Shown: in pieces, positions 1-9,251 of the stretch | How the letters are laid out: each line of letters starts with the position of its first letter | Position numbering within the stretch: position 1 is the first letter of the stretch | Assembly: GCA_028706475.1 (NCBI GenBank) | Contig: JAQWBI010000012.1 | Location: 1-47,092 of the forward strand | DNA length: 47,092 bases | Origin: Candidatus Cloacimonadota bacterium | GTDB taxonomy: Bacteria; Cloacimonadota; Cloacimonadia; Cloacimonadales; Cloacimonadaceae | Direction of reading: 5' to 3' | Position numbers and translations under genes: made by a program | Notes under the pieces: generated by a model | What the model saw: the letters and a program-made list of their open reading frames with translations, nothing else | The model's database searches: none | Told to the model about the DNA's origin: nothing

Positions 1-215
1 CTGATCGCCAGTCTAAATATCTCCCATATTTGTCAAGAAAAGCTCGCTTGGAACCATCTCGACCTGCTTTTCTCTAAGAACACAAGGAAAGTAGCATAAT
101 GAAGTGGGAGGTATTGAACAGTCTCATATCCTTGTTGCGGGCTCTTGGCGAGAAATGTCTTGACTTGTAGCCATTACACAGGGAAGATGTCCTGCAAAAT
201 TGAATAGGAGAAACC
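1..215. other. Upstream non-coding stretch
   Basis: No credible gene is visible in these first 215 bases. A TTGACT hexamer near 160 could be the -35 box of the caspase-like gene that follows, but no good -10 box sits at the right distance. On the minus strand a TTGACA occurs near 34-39 and could serve a gene beyond the left edge. A clear AGGAGA ribosome site lies just before the ATG at 216. Confidence 0.4.
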
Positions 216-1010
216 ATGAAAAGATATGCGGTTTTGCTAATGTTGATGATTCTCAGCTTTAGTGCTTTTGCTCAGAGGAAAGCATTGGTGATTGGCAACA
301 GCAGATATTACAAAGATGAGATATCCACCAGTTTGAACGATGCTCAGCTAGCTGCGGATGCCTTGAAGGCGATCGACTACGAGGTATCCCAATACAGTGA
401 TTTGGACTACGCTGCCACCATCTCGGCGCTGGATAATTTCAAGAAAAGCCTGGTAAGTGGAGACACAGCTGTGTTTTATTATGCCGGTTTTACGAAGCAG
501 ATTGCCGATAAGAATTATATCCTACCTTATAGCAAGAGTAAATTGGATGATCTGGATGAAACTCTTATTAGCGTGGATGTAGTTTTGGAAGCACTCAGCA
601 GGGCCAGCAATTCCTTCCTTTTTATGGAAAACAGGACTTTGCCCAGTGGTTTCCCAAAATCCCTGTGCCCCAAGGACAAAGGGCTTCAATCCATTCAGCG
701 TCTTAATGCTAATCAAGGCTTTGCCATGGCGTCCGACGTCGGAAAAGAGCTGAGGGCTCAAGGAGAACGTTATAGCATTTTCACCTATTCGCTTTTTAAC
801 AAGATCACCAGCGATATGTACGATTTCCCTGTCTTGATGAAGAGCGTGCAAGATGAGGTTTACAGCTATACATCGAAGGATCAGAAACCTTATTGGCAGA
901 GCAATATGAAGGCTCCGTTCACGTTTTGGGAGCCTACTCAGCAGTTGAAGTTCCGTTTCCGGCTACCTTCCTATCGGGGTTTGGACGGGGGAGGAAGTTA
1001 CAACTTCTGA
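216..1010 (+). CDS. Secreted caspase-like (C14 fold) protein lacking the catalytic dyad
   Basis: A 264-residue protein with an N-terminal signal peptide (residues 1-20, ending FSAFAQ), so probably exported. Residues 21-105 follow the bacterial caspase/metacaspase p20 pattern: ALVIGN, then NDAQLAADAL, then FYYAG and NYILPY. In active members FYYAG is followed by H-G, which supplies the catalytic His; here residues 91-93 are G-F-T. The strand that normally ends in D-A-C-R reads FMENR (136-140), so the Cys aligns with Asn139. The later SIFTYSL segment matches the conserved S-x-FT-x-x-L region. The fold looks intact and the protease chemistry lost. AGGAGA precedes the ATG and a strong terminator follows. 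It stands alone, convergent with sprA. A binding or regulatory role is inference. Confidence 0.8.
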   Translation: MKRYAVLLMLMILSFSAFAQRKALVIGNSRYYKDEISTSLNDAQLAADALKAIDYEVSQYSDLDYAATISALDNFKKSLVSGDTAVFYYAGFTKQIADKNYILPYSKSKLDDLDETLISVDVVLEALSRASNSFLFMENRTLPSGFPKSLCPKDKGLQSIQRLNANQGFAMASDVGKELRAQGERYSIFTYSLFNKITSDMYDFPVLMKSVQDEVYSYTSKDQKPYWQSNMKAPFTFWEPTQQLKFRFRLPSYRGLDGGGSYNF

Positions 1011-1022
1011 TTGATGCATTTC

Positions 1023-1049
1023 GGGCGGTTCTGATGCCGCCCTTTTTTT
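1023..1049 (+). terminator. Rho-independent terminator of the caspase-like gene
   Basis: A perfect 6-bp GC stem, GGGCGG (1023-1028) and CCGCCC (1037-1042), encloses an 8-base loop and is followed directly by seven T (1043-1049). It starts 12 bases after the stop codon. No T run follows it in the opposite direction, so it should not terminate sprA. Confidence 0.88.
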
Positions 1050-1097
1050 ATATCCGTATTTTTACTATCCTTCCCCTTGGTATTAGCGAGATTTGAT

Positions 1098-1155
1098 GTA
1101 GATATCAAGCAGTAATAATGCAGTGCTCACTCGATGATAACACGTTTATATCTGC
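1098..1155 (-). repeat. 58-bp dyad-symmetric intergenic repeat, copy A
   Basis: One of three 58-bp elements in the window (others at 27511 and 36166) that align without gaps. On the minus strand it carries the invariant core GTTATCATCGAGTGA (1127-1141). Its ends form an imperfect inverted repeat, GTAGATATCAA (1098-1108) against TTTATATCTGC (1145-1155). By hand count it matches copy B at about 46 of 58 positions and copy C at about 44. It sits between the convergent ends of the caspase-like gene and sprA. Confidence 0.8.
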
Positions 1156-1195
1156 TTAATATCAGGATGAAGCAGAGGGCTGAGATTTGGGGAGA

Positions 1196-4100
1196 TTACA
1201 AGTTTACTTCCACCCATATTCCCAGGCTAAATATCTGGGAACCGTCGTCCCGCTTGCGGTCAGAATTTACTTCATAACTGGAGCTTAAACCTCCACGGAT
1301 GTTGTGGTCAAATTGGTAACTTGCGCCTGGAGTGATGGAGAGGCGGGAGGTATCTCTGTCCACTTGCGAGTTGTCGCGGCCTTTTGTAACGTCTCTGGTC
1401 TTGTCGTAAGTGATACCCATGGAGGACGATAACTGGTTATTTATGTGAATCTTCTTTCCGGTAAAGGGAATTGTGAATCCGCGCCCAGCAGTGAAGCTGT
1501 ATGTCAGATTACCGTTCATGGTTACGGTGTTACTGGTCTTTACGATATTATAGGTATCCATATCCGTGATGTTTTCGGTCTCAGACATAGAAAAACTTAG
1601 GTTTGTATTCAGCTTGTTCAGAATGTTTCCGGTGAAACCGATCAAGGGGCTCAGAGATATGGTTTTAGCCTCCTGTTTGGGCTTCACCCAGTCGATATCT
1701 CCGCTGGCTCTTGTAGTGTATTGGAATCCTGTGTTTAACCTTGCGCCCTGTAAGTAGTTGGATAAGCCCAACCAGGGTTCCCAGTTCATCAGACTGAGAG
1801 TAATATCAGGGAAAGTGGTGGATTTATTCTGCTGACTGGCAGCTGAGTAACGCCTGTTGAAGCTATGAGCGAAGTTGATAGTGCTGTCCAGATTTCTGCC
1901 AAACATGATGCCGGAAGAGAGAGTGATAGTGTTGTCATTGCCGATTGCATCCATATAATCTCTGGGCATGGAATGAGGTACGCCGAGCTGGAAGGCGAAG
2001 TTTGGCCGATCAGTCTTTCTGGAAAAACTCATGGCATAGCCGTTCTGATATGAGGCAGTAATGTTTTTGATGCGGGAGAGATAATCTACGACTGTTACCA
2101 ATGGATGGAATCCGGAGCCTTCCTCTTCCTCTTCTGTCTCTTTTTCTTCTTTCTCCGGCATTGTTTCGTCTGGATTATTTTCGGGACTGTCTGTGTCCTG
2201 GTCTGGTTTTTCGGGATCCATCATTGCTTCAGAATCCTTCTTTTCAAAAGTATCTTCTGCAGCGTCAGTTGCAGACTTTTCCTCTTCCTCTTTATTTTTG
2301 AGTTCTTCTTCTTTTCGCTGTTCTTCTTCTATTTGCCTGAACTTTTCCTCTTCTTCCTCCTTCTTGAGCTCTTCATCACTGCGGCGACGCTCCTCCTCTT
2401 CCTTCATGGCCTTTTCATCTTTATCCATCTGTTCCTGCTGATTTATCATCTCCTCGAACTGTTTACGCTCTTCATCGCTCATTTGCTCAGGATCCATATC
2501 CCGCATCATATCCTCATCGTAAGTTGGCTTTTGGCTGTCGCCTTTTTGAGGGTACTTGCTTCTGAGCTTCTGTAACCACTGACCAAGCATATTGGAGTTC
2601 ATTAGGGAAAAGTTTGTACGAATGCTTCTATTGGTATTACCATCGCTCTGATACACTTCAACTTGCTCTCCGTCCACTGTTTCATTGTACTTTCGCATCA
2701 AATCGGTGTATCTGGCGCTAACACTGGTGCTGATATTGAATATCCTGGTCAGATAAGTGGGATTGTAGTTCAGACCCAGATCTTGAACGTATTCGGTTTG
2801 TTTACCGATATTGACCGACTTCAGATAGTTCTTCTGCTTGAGATCTCGCTTTGTATTTATTCTACCGGTCAGATTAAGGTCACTCAACAGAGGCCAGGTG
2901 ATATTGTTGTCGCTGGTGAACACCTTGGTGGCTTGAGTGTTTGGACGATCATACCAATCGTACACGCCATCACGCAGTTCCCAATTGTAGCTGTTTGGTT
3001 CGTTGGTGTTTATAGTAAAACTGTTCGTAAAAGCAGTGGGGAAAAAGCCCAAACGATAATTATTGAACAATTTGAAGCTGGTTACATCTGCGGGAAAAGA
3101 GAGGTTGTAGCCCATGGTACCGCGCCAGGTAAGAGTGGTGTCTGCGTTAGTCGCATTACGGCTGTTTATCTGTTGAATGTTTCCGGATAATGTGATCTTG
3201 CCCAGGGTATATTGCAGGATCTTGCTTTTGGGAGCATTGCGCAGACTGTAGCCAAAATCGGCATAATAAGTGGTGCTTTCGGTTGTTTCCCTGGCTTTTT
3301 CCTTGGGATCGGGGATATTGCTCACCACTAGGTCGGAGTTTGCCCGGTACCGAGGTGTGCCTTCAGTGTGATTTCTCCGCAGAGTAACCGGCATATCCAG
3401 ACCCCAGCTAGTTGGGAAGAACTTGTTTAGGAAGTACTTGTTGATAATGTTCAGGCTTTTCGTGCGGGTATAAGTACTGGTTCTGCCCCTTTGGATCACA
3501 GGATTGAAGTTTTCGCTCTTGGATTCGTAATCAATATCCAAGGTCGAAAAATCGGCAAATTTGGAGTTTAGAGTTATTCTTTGTGCTACACCGGTTTCCT
3601 GATAAGGATTGGTCACGCGCATATCGTTGAAATATATGGTGCCGTTCAAGGGCGTATTTTGGGTGTCTGTGCGAGGATTGATCACTCCCAGATACAACTC
3701 CCGGATCGAAGTAAGGGTGGGTCTTCCCTTATAGTAGTATGTTATATCGCCTACAGTGAGAGTATCGGATGTCGCCCCGGGATTCTGTTCTTTTAACGCA
3801 GTAATATCTTGTAACACATACTCAAGCTCCATCCAGCGGTTGCTGTCCATCTTGCTCATATACTCCACAGCGGGAATTCGTTGAGTGATCTGATAGTAGT
3901 TCAACGAGTCCGCTCCGATGCGGATAAAGATATCCAGATCATCGGTAAATGAGCCTTCAGCAGCTTCCGGATATACCCAAAAACGCAGAGTTTCATAGGG
4001 GAGGAGATTGTATGGATCTATCATTCTTTGGCGTAGAAGAACCTGGTGCTCGCTTTGCAGGTTTCGAATATCAAGCGACAAAGCGGATTCTGTGGTTTCT

Positions 4101-7100
4101 CTGCGGTCTTCTACATAAACCGTACCTGGAGGCGAGCTGTAGTGATTGGAGTTTTTCTGGTTGTTTACCAAACCGGAAAGATAGGTAGTATTGAATGCTG
4201 CAAGCTCCGCTTCGGTAAGGATTCTATTGTTTAAATCGCGCACAAAGAAATCCTGCCATTTGTTGCCCACAAGCGATGCATCAGCAACCAGCACGCGAAC
4301 TGGAGTATCGCATTGTACCCACATTCTGGCATAGGATATTTTCTTCAATGTGGGTCCCGCACCAGCTTGATTGTTCACAATCGTGTAGTATTCCGGATCA
4401 GAGATCGGGATGCGATATAGCACCCAGCCATCGTGGTTTTGTCCGGTAGTGTCCGCCAAAGAAATACTGTAGCTGAAGTAGCGATCGAGAGTGTCCAGGA
4501 CGCCGTCGTTATCTATATCCTCAGAGTCCAAAACACGGTTGCCTTCGCTGCCGTTTATCTGGGGATAATCTCCATTGGCATCCATACTGTTATCCGCCAG
4601 ATCAAAGGGATCATGACCTGGTTCACCATGCAAGACACCATCCAGTCCGAGGTCTTCATCCAGAGTGAGTACACCGTCCCTATTGGCATCCTCAGAGTTG
4701 TAATCGCTCTGATCTCCATATTCCGTGTAAAAGTCTTCATTGATGTCGCCAAGATCTATGGTTAGGATTGCATCCGGGCGATTGATGCTATCGTAGTTGT
4801 CTACTTTTACCAATAGTTCTATGTATTTCTTTTGAGTGAAGTCGAGCTGATTGCCCAGGTACTTCATTATGCCACTCCAGCTTTGCACTCCGGCCCCCGG
4901 CATATAGATGCTCCCAGGCCAGTGCTTCATAGCCAGAACGGTAGCGCTTTCCTTTCGTTCCCGCTCTGTAAGGGTGGAGGGATCCTCGATCTGTTCACGG
5001 TAGATATTCTTGGGATTGTACCAATTCATGCGTCCCTTGGAAAGGTTTGTGCCATAGGGTTCACTGCCCATTACCCAGGTAGATAAGGTCACTCCCAAGG
5101 GATAGCTATCCACAATGGACTCCATGTCGTCCACATAGGATATTTTCTTTTTGGTTTCGGAATCTCCGTAGATCGTAGGAATGGTGTAAGCAATCTCACC
5201 ACTGATGGTAAACTCGCTATTGGCAGTGGTTGAGATTAGCGGTAGGGCATCTATCCATCGGGTAACAAAAGCAGGTTTGAAGCCTATCTTCCCGTCCACG
5301 TTTGCCATCCACATCTGGATGTTTTCGTTACCGATCCGGGGTCTCTTGTCGGCAACGGTTTCTGATCTGTATATCAGAGTACCGCCCAACTTGGCGTTAT
5401 CCATCACTTGCCAATCTGCACGCATACCGGCAAGAGTTTTGCTCGCTACACTGAAGAGTGAGCGGCTTTCGTAGTCAATTTCTATCTTTGCATCCGGATC
5501 TTTTCCTGCGGCAGTAAGGAAGGTAATGCGTCCAAAATCGTAGTCTACCAGGTAATCTAAGTTTTCTTTTTGCTCCAAGCCATTTACTTTTACACGTACA
5601 CTACCTTTCAAGATTCCGCTTTGTGAAAGGTCGATTGCTTCTCTGCCAATTTTCCCTTTGACTGCCAGATAAAACTCAATTTCATCAAATCCGATAGATT
5701 CGATTTGCTCTTCATACAGTATCGCCTCTCCCAAAGGTCTGAAAGGCTCTATGAAGGGGAACAAGACAATTCCGGAAGATAGATTTACAGTGGCATCATC
5801 TCCGTTGATAATGCCGTCCCCGGAGCTGTCTAAACGTAGATAATCCATATAAGTTATGAAGTTTCCGGTATTAAGACTGTCTGGTAGGTTGTAGTTGCGT
5901 GTGTTGTCCGAATCCAAGATGTACACATCCAAGCTGAAGCCGTCACTCTTGATATTGGTTTTGTTCATACTATAGATGTTGCGCATCTGGTAGTGCCACA
6001 CGTTGTTGGGATCTTGGGGGTTGTAGTCTTGGTTTCTGCGGCGGATCACAAAAGGATAAATGAGTTCATTACCCGGGATCTGGCTTTCAGTATAGTAATC
6101 AGCGGAATTAACCGGAATGTTGTCCTTTCTAGTATAAGTTACTCCCAGAGTAGTGCTTCTGTCTATAGGACGAAGTAAAGTGATGAATCCGGCGTCATAA
6201 TCGGTTATAAAGTCCGTGCCTTCAATCAATTCCTCATAATAGGGTATATAGCTGTTTGTGGGGCTGATATAGATCGTGTCTCCCTGAGCGAATTTGAAGT
6301 TGTCCAACGGACTTTGAGTGTCCAGCCATACTTTCAACGTACCGTTTTTGGGTAACAGATCCGGATTCTTTATAAACCAAGCTCCAGAGCCGTCTGTGCG
6401 GATAGCATTATTAATCCATCCTGGGGGGTTATCACCGATGTTGCTTTCATCGTATATATCGTACAGCTCGTAGGGATCGCAGATATAATACATTGTGCGG
6501 GGGACATAGTCCTTGCTGCGGAAAACCACGCTATCGGCCTGGGCCTGTCCTACATAGCTCATGCTATTCTTTTGTCCTTCCTCTTTGGAGGCTATCACCG
6601 ACAAATCAAGATCACCCAGTTTGAATTTACTGGTAACGCCAAACAGACCTTGAGAGCTGGTAGAGTAGCTTATATAGCGGCTTCCCGATAGAGACAGGCT
6701 GATGTTTCCTGCTTCAATGGAATGAACAACCTCGTCTTCATCCCCGGTGTATTTGATGTTTACATTGTTGGGATCAAAGAGTTCTTCATCCTGATTTGAG
6801 TTGTACTTTAGGTTTACTGCTATCTTTTCGCCTATAGTTCCGGTAAGCCTCAGATTGGTTTCCTGTTCCATTTTAATGTCGAAAGTGCTGCGGTTTTCAG
6901 TTTCATATATAGGTATCTGTTTGCGCTTTGTGCTGCTTACCTGCAGGGAAATTTTCTGCGTACCATCCAGATTCAGGCGCCCTGCTTTGTTCCCTAATAC
7001 CCGTTTTACTCCGCGGGGAAGAGCGATGGTGGGAAGATCCAACACAAACTCACCAATGAGGCCTGAAGTAGGCAATGTGGCAGTCTGTACGTATTGCTTT

Positions 7101-7450
7101 ATCTGCGCATTCAATGACTTGCGGAAGGTATGTTTCTGCATATTTTCCAGATATTTGTCAAAAGAAAGCGGGATGGGGGGGTGCAGTTGCTGGTTTTCCA
7201 CAAGCGTGTTTATAATAACTCTTTGGTTTTCAAAATCGATCTCTTCATTACGGGGAATGTCTATCGCCGGAATAGCGTAGGGACGCTCTTTAAAGATATC
7301 CAGACCTTTGCCAAGTTTATATATGTCTAGGCGATTGTTTACTATGGGATAATATCCGTCGATATACAAACGCGGCTCGAAGACATTGGCTCCGAGGATG
7401 ATAGGGAACCAGAGCAGGAGAATGAGCCGGCGTTTGAGCGAAGACATCAT
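1196..7450 (-). CDS. sprA: SprA-like type IX secretion outer-membrane translocon protein
   Basis: A 2084-residue protein with a hydrophobic N-terminal export signal (RRLILLLWFPIILGANVF). Residues about 160-330 match the SprA N-terminal family: IPIYETENRSTFDI, then LTGTIGEKIAVNLKYN, then HSIEAGNISLSL and SSQGLFGVTSKF. In Bacteroidetes, SprA is the very large beta-barrel translocon of type IX secretion, usually about 2,400 residues, so this copy is somewhat short. Aspartate-rich EF-hand-like loops occur near residue 540 (DSSGDGIINGDD) and at 915-985 (DANRDGVLTLDED and DIDNDGVLDTLD). Residues about 1645-1785 form a strongly acidic Glu/Lys-rich stretch before C-terminal beta strands. Its ATG overlaps the coaX stop by 4 bases. 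No other type IX gene is in the window. Confidence 0.88.
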   Translation of the reverse strand: MMSSLKRRLILLLWFPIILGANVFEPRLYIDGYYPIVNNRLDIYKLGKGLDIFKERPYAIPAIDIPRNEEIDFENQRVIINTLVENQQLHPPIPLSFDKYLENMQKHTFRKSLNAQIKQYVQTATLPTSGLIGEFVLDLPTIALPRGVKRVLGNKAGRLNLDGTQKISLQVSSTKRKQIPIYETENRSTFDIKMEQETNLRLTGTIGEKIAVNLKYNSNQDEELFDPNNVNIKYTGDEDEVVHSIEAGNISLSLSGSRYISYSTSSQGLFGVTSKFKLGDLDLSVIASKEEGQKNSMSYVGQAQADSVVFRSKDYVPRTMYYICDPYELYDIYDESNIGDNPPGWINNAIRTDGSGAWFIKNPDLLPKNGTLKVWLDTQSPLDNFKFAQGDTIYISPTNSYIPYYEELIEGTDFITDYDAGFITLLRPIDRSTTLGVTYTRKDNIPVNSADYYTESQIPGNELIYPFVIRRRNQDYNPQDPNNVWHYQMRNIYSMNKTNIKSDGFSLDVYILDSDNTRNYNLPDSLNTGNFITYMDYLRLDSSGDGIINGDDATVNLSSGIVLFPFIEPFRPLGEAILYEEQIESIGFDEIEFYLAVKGKIGREAIDLSQSGILKGSVRVKVNGLEQKENLDYLVDYDFGRITFLTAAGKDPDAKIEIDYESRSLFSVASKTLAGMRADWQVMDNAKLGGTLIYRSETVADKRPRIGNENIQMWMANVDGKIGFKPAFVTRWIDALPLISTTANSEFTISGEIAYTIPTIYGDSETKKKISYVDDMESIVDSYPLGVTLSTWVMGSEPYGTNLSKGRMNWYNPKNIYREQIEDPSTLTERERKESATVLAMKHWPGSIYMPGAGVQSWSGIMKYLGNQLDFTQKKYIELLVKVDNYDSINRPDAILTIDLGDINEDFYTEYGDQSDYNSEDANRDGVLTLDEDLGLDGVLHGEPGHDPFDLADNSMDANGDYPQINGSEGNRVLDSEDIDNDGVLDTLDRYFSYSISLADTTGQNHDGWVLYRIPISDPEYYTIVNNQAGAGPTLKKISYARMWVQCDTPVRVLVADASLVGNKWQDFFVRDLNNRILTEAELAAFNTTYLSGLVNNQKNSNHYSSPPGTVYVEDRRETTESALSLDIRNLQSEHQVLLRQRMIDPYNLLPYETLRFWVYPEAAEGSFTDDLDIFIRIGADSLNYYQITQRIPAVEYMSKMDSNRWMELEYVLQDITALKEQNPGATSDTLTVGDITYYYKGRPTLTSIRELYLGVINPRTDTQNTPLNGTIYFNDMRVTNPYQETGVAQRITLNSKFADFSTLDIDYESKSENFNPVIQRGRTSTYTRTKSLNIINKYFLNKFFPTSWGLDMPVTLRRNHTEGTPRYRANSDLVVSNIPDPKEKARETTESTTYYADFGYSLRNAPKSKILQYTLGKITLSGNIQQINSRNATNADTTLTWRGTMGYNLSFPADVTSFKLFNNYRLGFFPTAFTNSFTINTNEPNSYNWELRDGVYDWYDRPNTQATKVFTSDNNITWPLLSDLNLTGRINTKRDLKQKNYLKSVNIGKQTEYVQDLGLNYNPTYLTRIFNISTSVSARYTDLMRKYNETVDGEQVEVYQSDGNTNRSIRTNFSLMNSNMLGQWLQKLRSKYPQKGDSQKPTYDEDMMRDMDPEQMSDEERKQFEEMINQQEQMDKDEKAMKEEEERRRSDEELKKEEEEEKFRQIEEEQRKEEELKNKEEEEKSATDAAEDTFEKKDSEAMMDPEKPDQDTDSPENNPDETMPEKEEKETEEEEEGSGFHPLVTVVDYLSRIKNITASYQNGYAMSFSRKTDRPNFAFQLGVPHSMPRDYMDAIGNDNTITLSSGIMFGRNLDSTINFAHSFNRRYSAASQQNKSTTFPDITLSLMNWEPWLGLSNYLQGARLNTGFQYTTRASGDIDWVKPKQEAKTISLSPLIGFTGNILNKLNTNLSFSMSETENITDMDTYNIVKTSNTVTMNGNLTYSFTAGRGFTIPFTGKKIHINNQLSSSMGITYDKTRDVTKGRDNSQVDRDTSRLSITPGASYQFDHNIRGGLSSSYEVNSDRKRDDGSQIFSLGIWVEVNL

Positions 7451-8247
7451 GCGGATTCGGAGATCAGGCTAATTAGTGCCCAATAAAAGCCCCAGAGAGT
7501 CAGGTCGCTATCTAGGATGTAGTCAGCGGGGCACAAAGCAGCTATACTGGATGCCAGACCGCCTGTGAGGATAACTTTATAAGGTGCGTATTGGGGATAA
7601 TTGTGTCTGATCTCGTCGATAAAAGCTCTTATCATAAGAGCATGGCCCAGAACGATTCCGGAGCGCATAGCTTCCTCAGTGTCGTATCCGACGATGTTTT
7701 TTGGGGCAACGAGGTTGATTTCATTTAATTGAGCGGCCTTCGAGAAGAGCTGGCTTGCGGCTGTTTTCATCCCAGGAGCGATAGCTACTCCGGCATATAG
7801 CGCATCGGCAGTGACCAGTTGGATGGTTGTAGCGGTGCCCAAATCTACTATCAGAGTAGAACTCCTGTACTTTTTCCAGGCTGCAAAAGCATTGGCAACC
7901 AGATCAGCACCTACAGTAGATCTGTCTTTATTTAGATATCTCAATCCAATGGGAGAAAGCCCATTGATAGGATAGATCATGGCGTTGCTGTGTCTGGATA
8001 ACATATCATCCCAAACACTTGTAAGATAGGGAACTACGCTGCCTAATGCGATGTATTTGAAAAGTGCAAGAGGATATTCAGGCATAATCTGCCCGATGCG
8101 GCTGAAATATTCCTGAGTACCGGCATGAATGGTGCTGGGCATACGATAACGAGCAAGTAACTCATTATCTTCAAACACTGCGCACACTATACTGGAATTT
8201 CCGATATCCACTACTAGGATAGGACCTTTCTCATTGTTCATTGGCAT
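7447..8247 (-). CDS. coaX: Type III pantothenate kinase
   Basis: Phosphorylates pantothenate in the first step of coenzyme A synthesis, in the cytoplasm. The ASKHA-fold motifs are clear: VDIGNSSIVCAVF near residue 13 (phosphate loop, Asp14), VGADLVANAFAAWKKY (the conserved G-x-D region), IVDLGTATTIQLV, and the C-terminal TGGLAS. Length 266 is normal. The Arg that usually follows the substrate-binding Asp (GADR) is Leu here. The ATG at 8241 may be the true start, because the AGGG upstream is only 3 bases from the first ATG but 9 from the second. It is translationally coupled to sprA by a 4-base overlap. Confidence 0.93.
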   Translation of the reverse strand: MPMNNEKGPILVVDIGNSSIVCAVFEDNELLARYRMPSTIHAGTQEYFSRIGQIMPEYPLALFKYIALGSVVPYLTSVWDDMLSRHSNAMIYPINGLSPIGLRYLNKDRSTVGADLVANAFAAWKKYRSSTLIVDLGTATTIQLVTADALYAGVAIAPGMKTAASQLFSKAAQLNEINLVAPKNIVGYDTEEAMRSGIVLGHALMIRAFIDEIRHNYPQYAPYKVILTGGLASSIAALCPADYILDSDLTLWGFYWALISLISESA

Positions 8248-8417
8248 AATCCCTGCTCAAACAGAATTTTTGAGTACAAAAAACATTAGGAAAACTCAGC
8301 TGGAGCTAATTTGAGAGAGGGCTCAATTGTGTCAATTGATTTGTAGCCGGAAAAGTCCTTCGAAACGAACTTTTTTTTCTTTTTAGGATACAATCTCTGT
8401 TATATGGCGGTAGTAAT
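8248..8417. other. Spacer between coaX and dppA
   Basis: 170 bases without a gene. On the minus strand a TTGACA lies inside CAATTG-ACA-CAATTG (about 8325-8339) and could be the -35 region of a coaX-sprA promoter, though no strong -10 follows at 17 bases. The + strand T-rich run near 8371 has only a 4-bp stem before it, so I do not call a terminator. Confidence 0.35.
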
Positions 8418-9251
8418 CTATATTCCAGTGGCGTAGGCCAAGGTGATCAAAGCCATCAGGGCATTGAATAATACGGCATAGTCATCGTGTTCATAAACGA
8501 TGGTCTTGCCGTTTATTCGCTTGGTTCCGGGCATCAGCGCCACCACATCCGCCATGGCAGTGGAATAAAATTCGATCTTTAGTCTGATGGGAGCATCAAA
8601 GCAATAGACCTGAAGATTTGTAAAGGCAAGTGATGAACGTACTGCATCTCGCAGTTCCCGGTTTACCCGCGCCAAAGAGTAGTTTTTGGCTGCAAACTTG
8701 GCCAGCCCCTCTTTTGTGCATACATAGTTAATGTCGGGCAGGATGGGTTTTAGCTCGTCTTCCAATGCCTTGTCCCCGGATACCAGGGCTACCGGAACCC
8801 CGTGATATCCAGCATAAGCAGCGTTTATAAGAGCTTCATTCATGGGCCTGTCGTTGATCCAGATATGTTGGACGCGGCTATTGGAATATGTGTGATCCAT
8901 ATTGGCTTTCATAGCCCCTGTACCGGCATGATAACCCAATAAGAACACCAGATTGAATTTGCCGTCAAATCCCGGCATCATATACTCCGGACGGGGAGAA
9001 CCTGAGATGAGATTGATCCTCTCATCGCGGGCAGTAATCTGGTAAAACAGATTGTCGCCATTGCTGTGCGAATCCGCAATGCAGATTTCTTGAAGATCTT
9101 TTGCGACGTGACTTTGCAAAATTTCGTCGATAACGATTTCCACATGATCCATCATGCATTTTCGCACACTGCTGCGATCGATCTTTTCTTGTTCCCAGTT
9201 AAAGGTTCCGGGTATTCCTTCCATGTCCACTGATATGTATATCTTCATCAC
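8418..9251 (-). CDS. dppA: M55 family D-aminopeptidase (DppA-like)
   Basis: A 277-residue zinc peptidase of the DppA family, which releases D-amino acids from short peptides and is thought to help recycle cell-wall peptides. The family metal ligands are all visible: Asp9 and Glu11 in SVDMEG, His62 in ADSH, His108 in GYHAG and Glu139 in MNEALINA. His120 (MDHTYS) matches the catalytic His. No signal peptide is seen, so it is cytoplasmic. The ATG at 9251 overlaps the psuG stop by 4 bases, so the two are co-translated. A second in-frame Met follows the first; the start could be one codon later. Confidence 0.92.
   Translation of the reverse strand: MMKIYISVDMEGIPGTFNWEQEKIDRSSVRKCMMDHVEIVIDEILQSHVAKDLQEICIADSHSNGDNLFYQITARDERINLISGSPRPEYMMPGFDGKFNLVFLLGYHAGTGAMKANMDHTYSNSRVQHIWINDRPMNEALINAAYAGYHGVPVALVSGDKALEDELKPILPDINYVCTKEGLAKFAAKNYSLARVNRELRDAVRSSLAFTNLQVYCFDAPIRLKIEFYSTAMADVVALMPGTKRINGKTIVYEHDDYAVLFNALMALITLAYATGI

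Noticed and set aside
2105-2575. 156-codon plus-strand frame rich in Phe and Leu that looks like membrane helices
   Set aside because: It is the complement of the Glu/Lys-rich segment of SprA; GAA/GAG codons read backwards give Phe/Leu/Ser runs.
8365-8390. Terminator in the T-rich stretch downstream of dppA
   Set aside because: The T run is on the plus strand while both flanking genes are on the minus strand, and the preceding stem (TTCG/CGAA) is only 4 bp.
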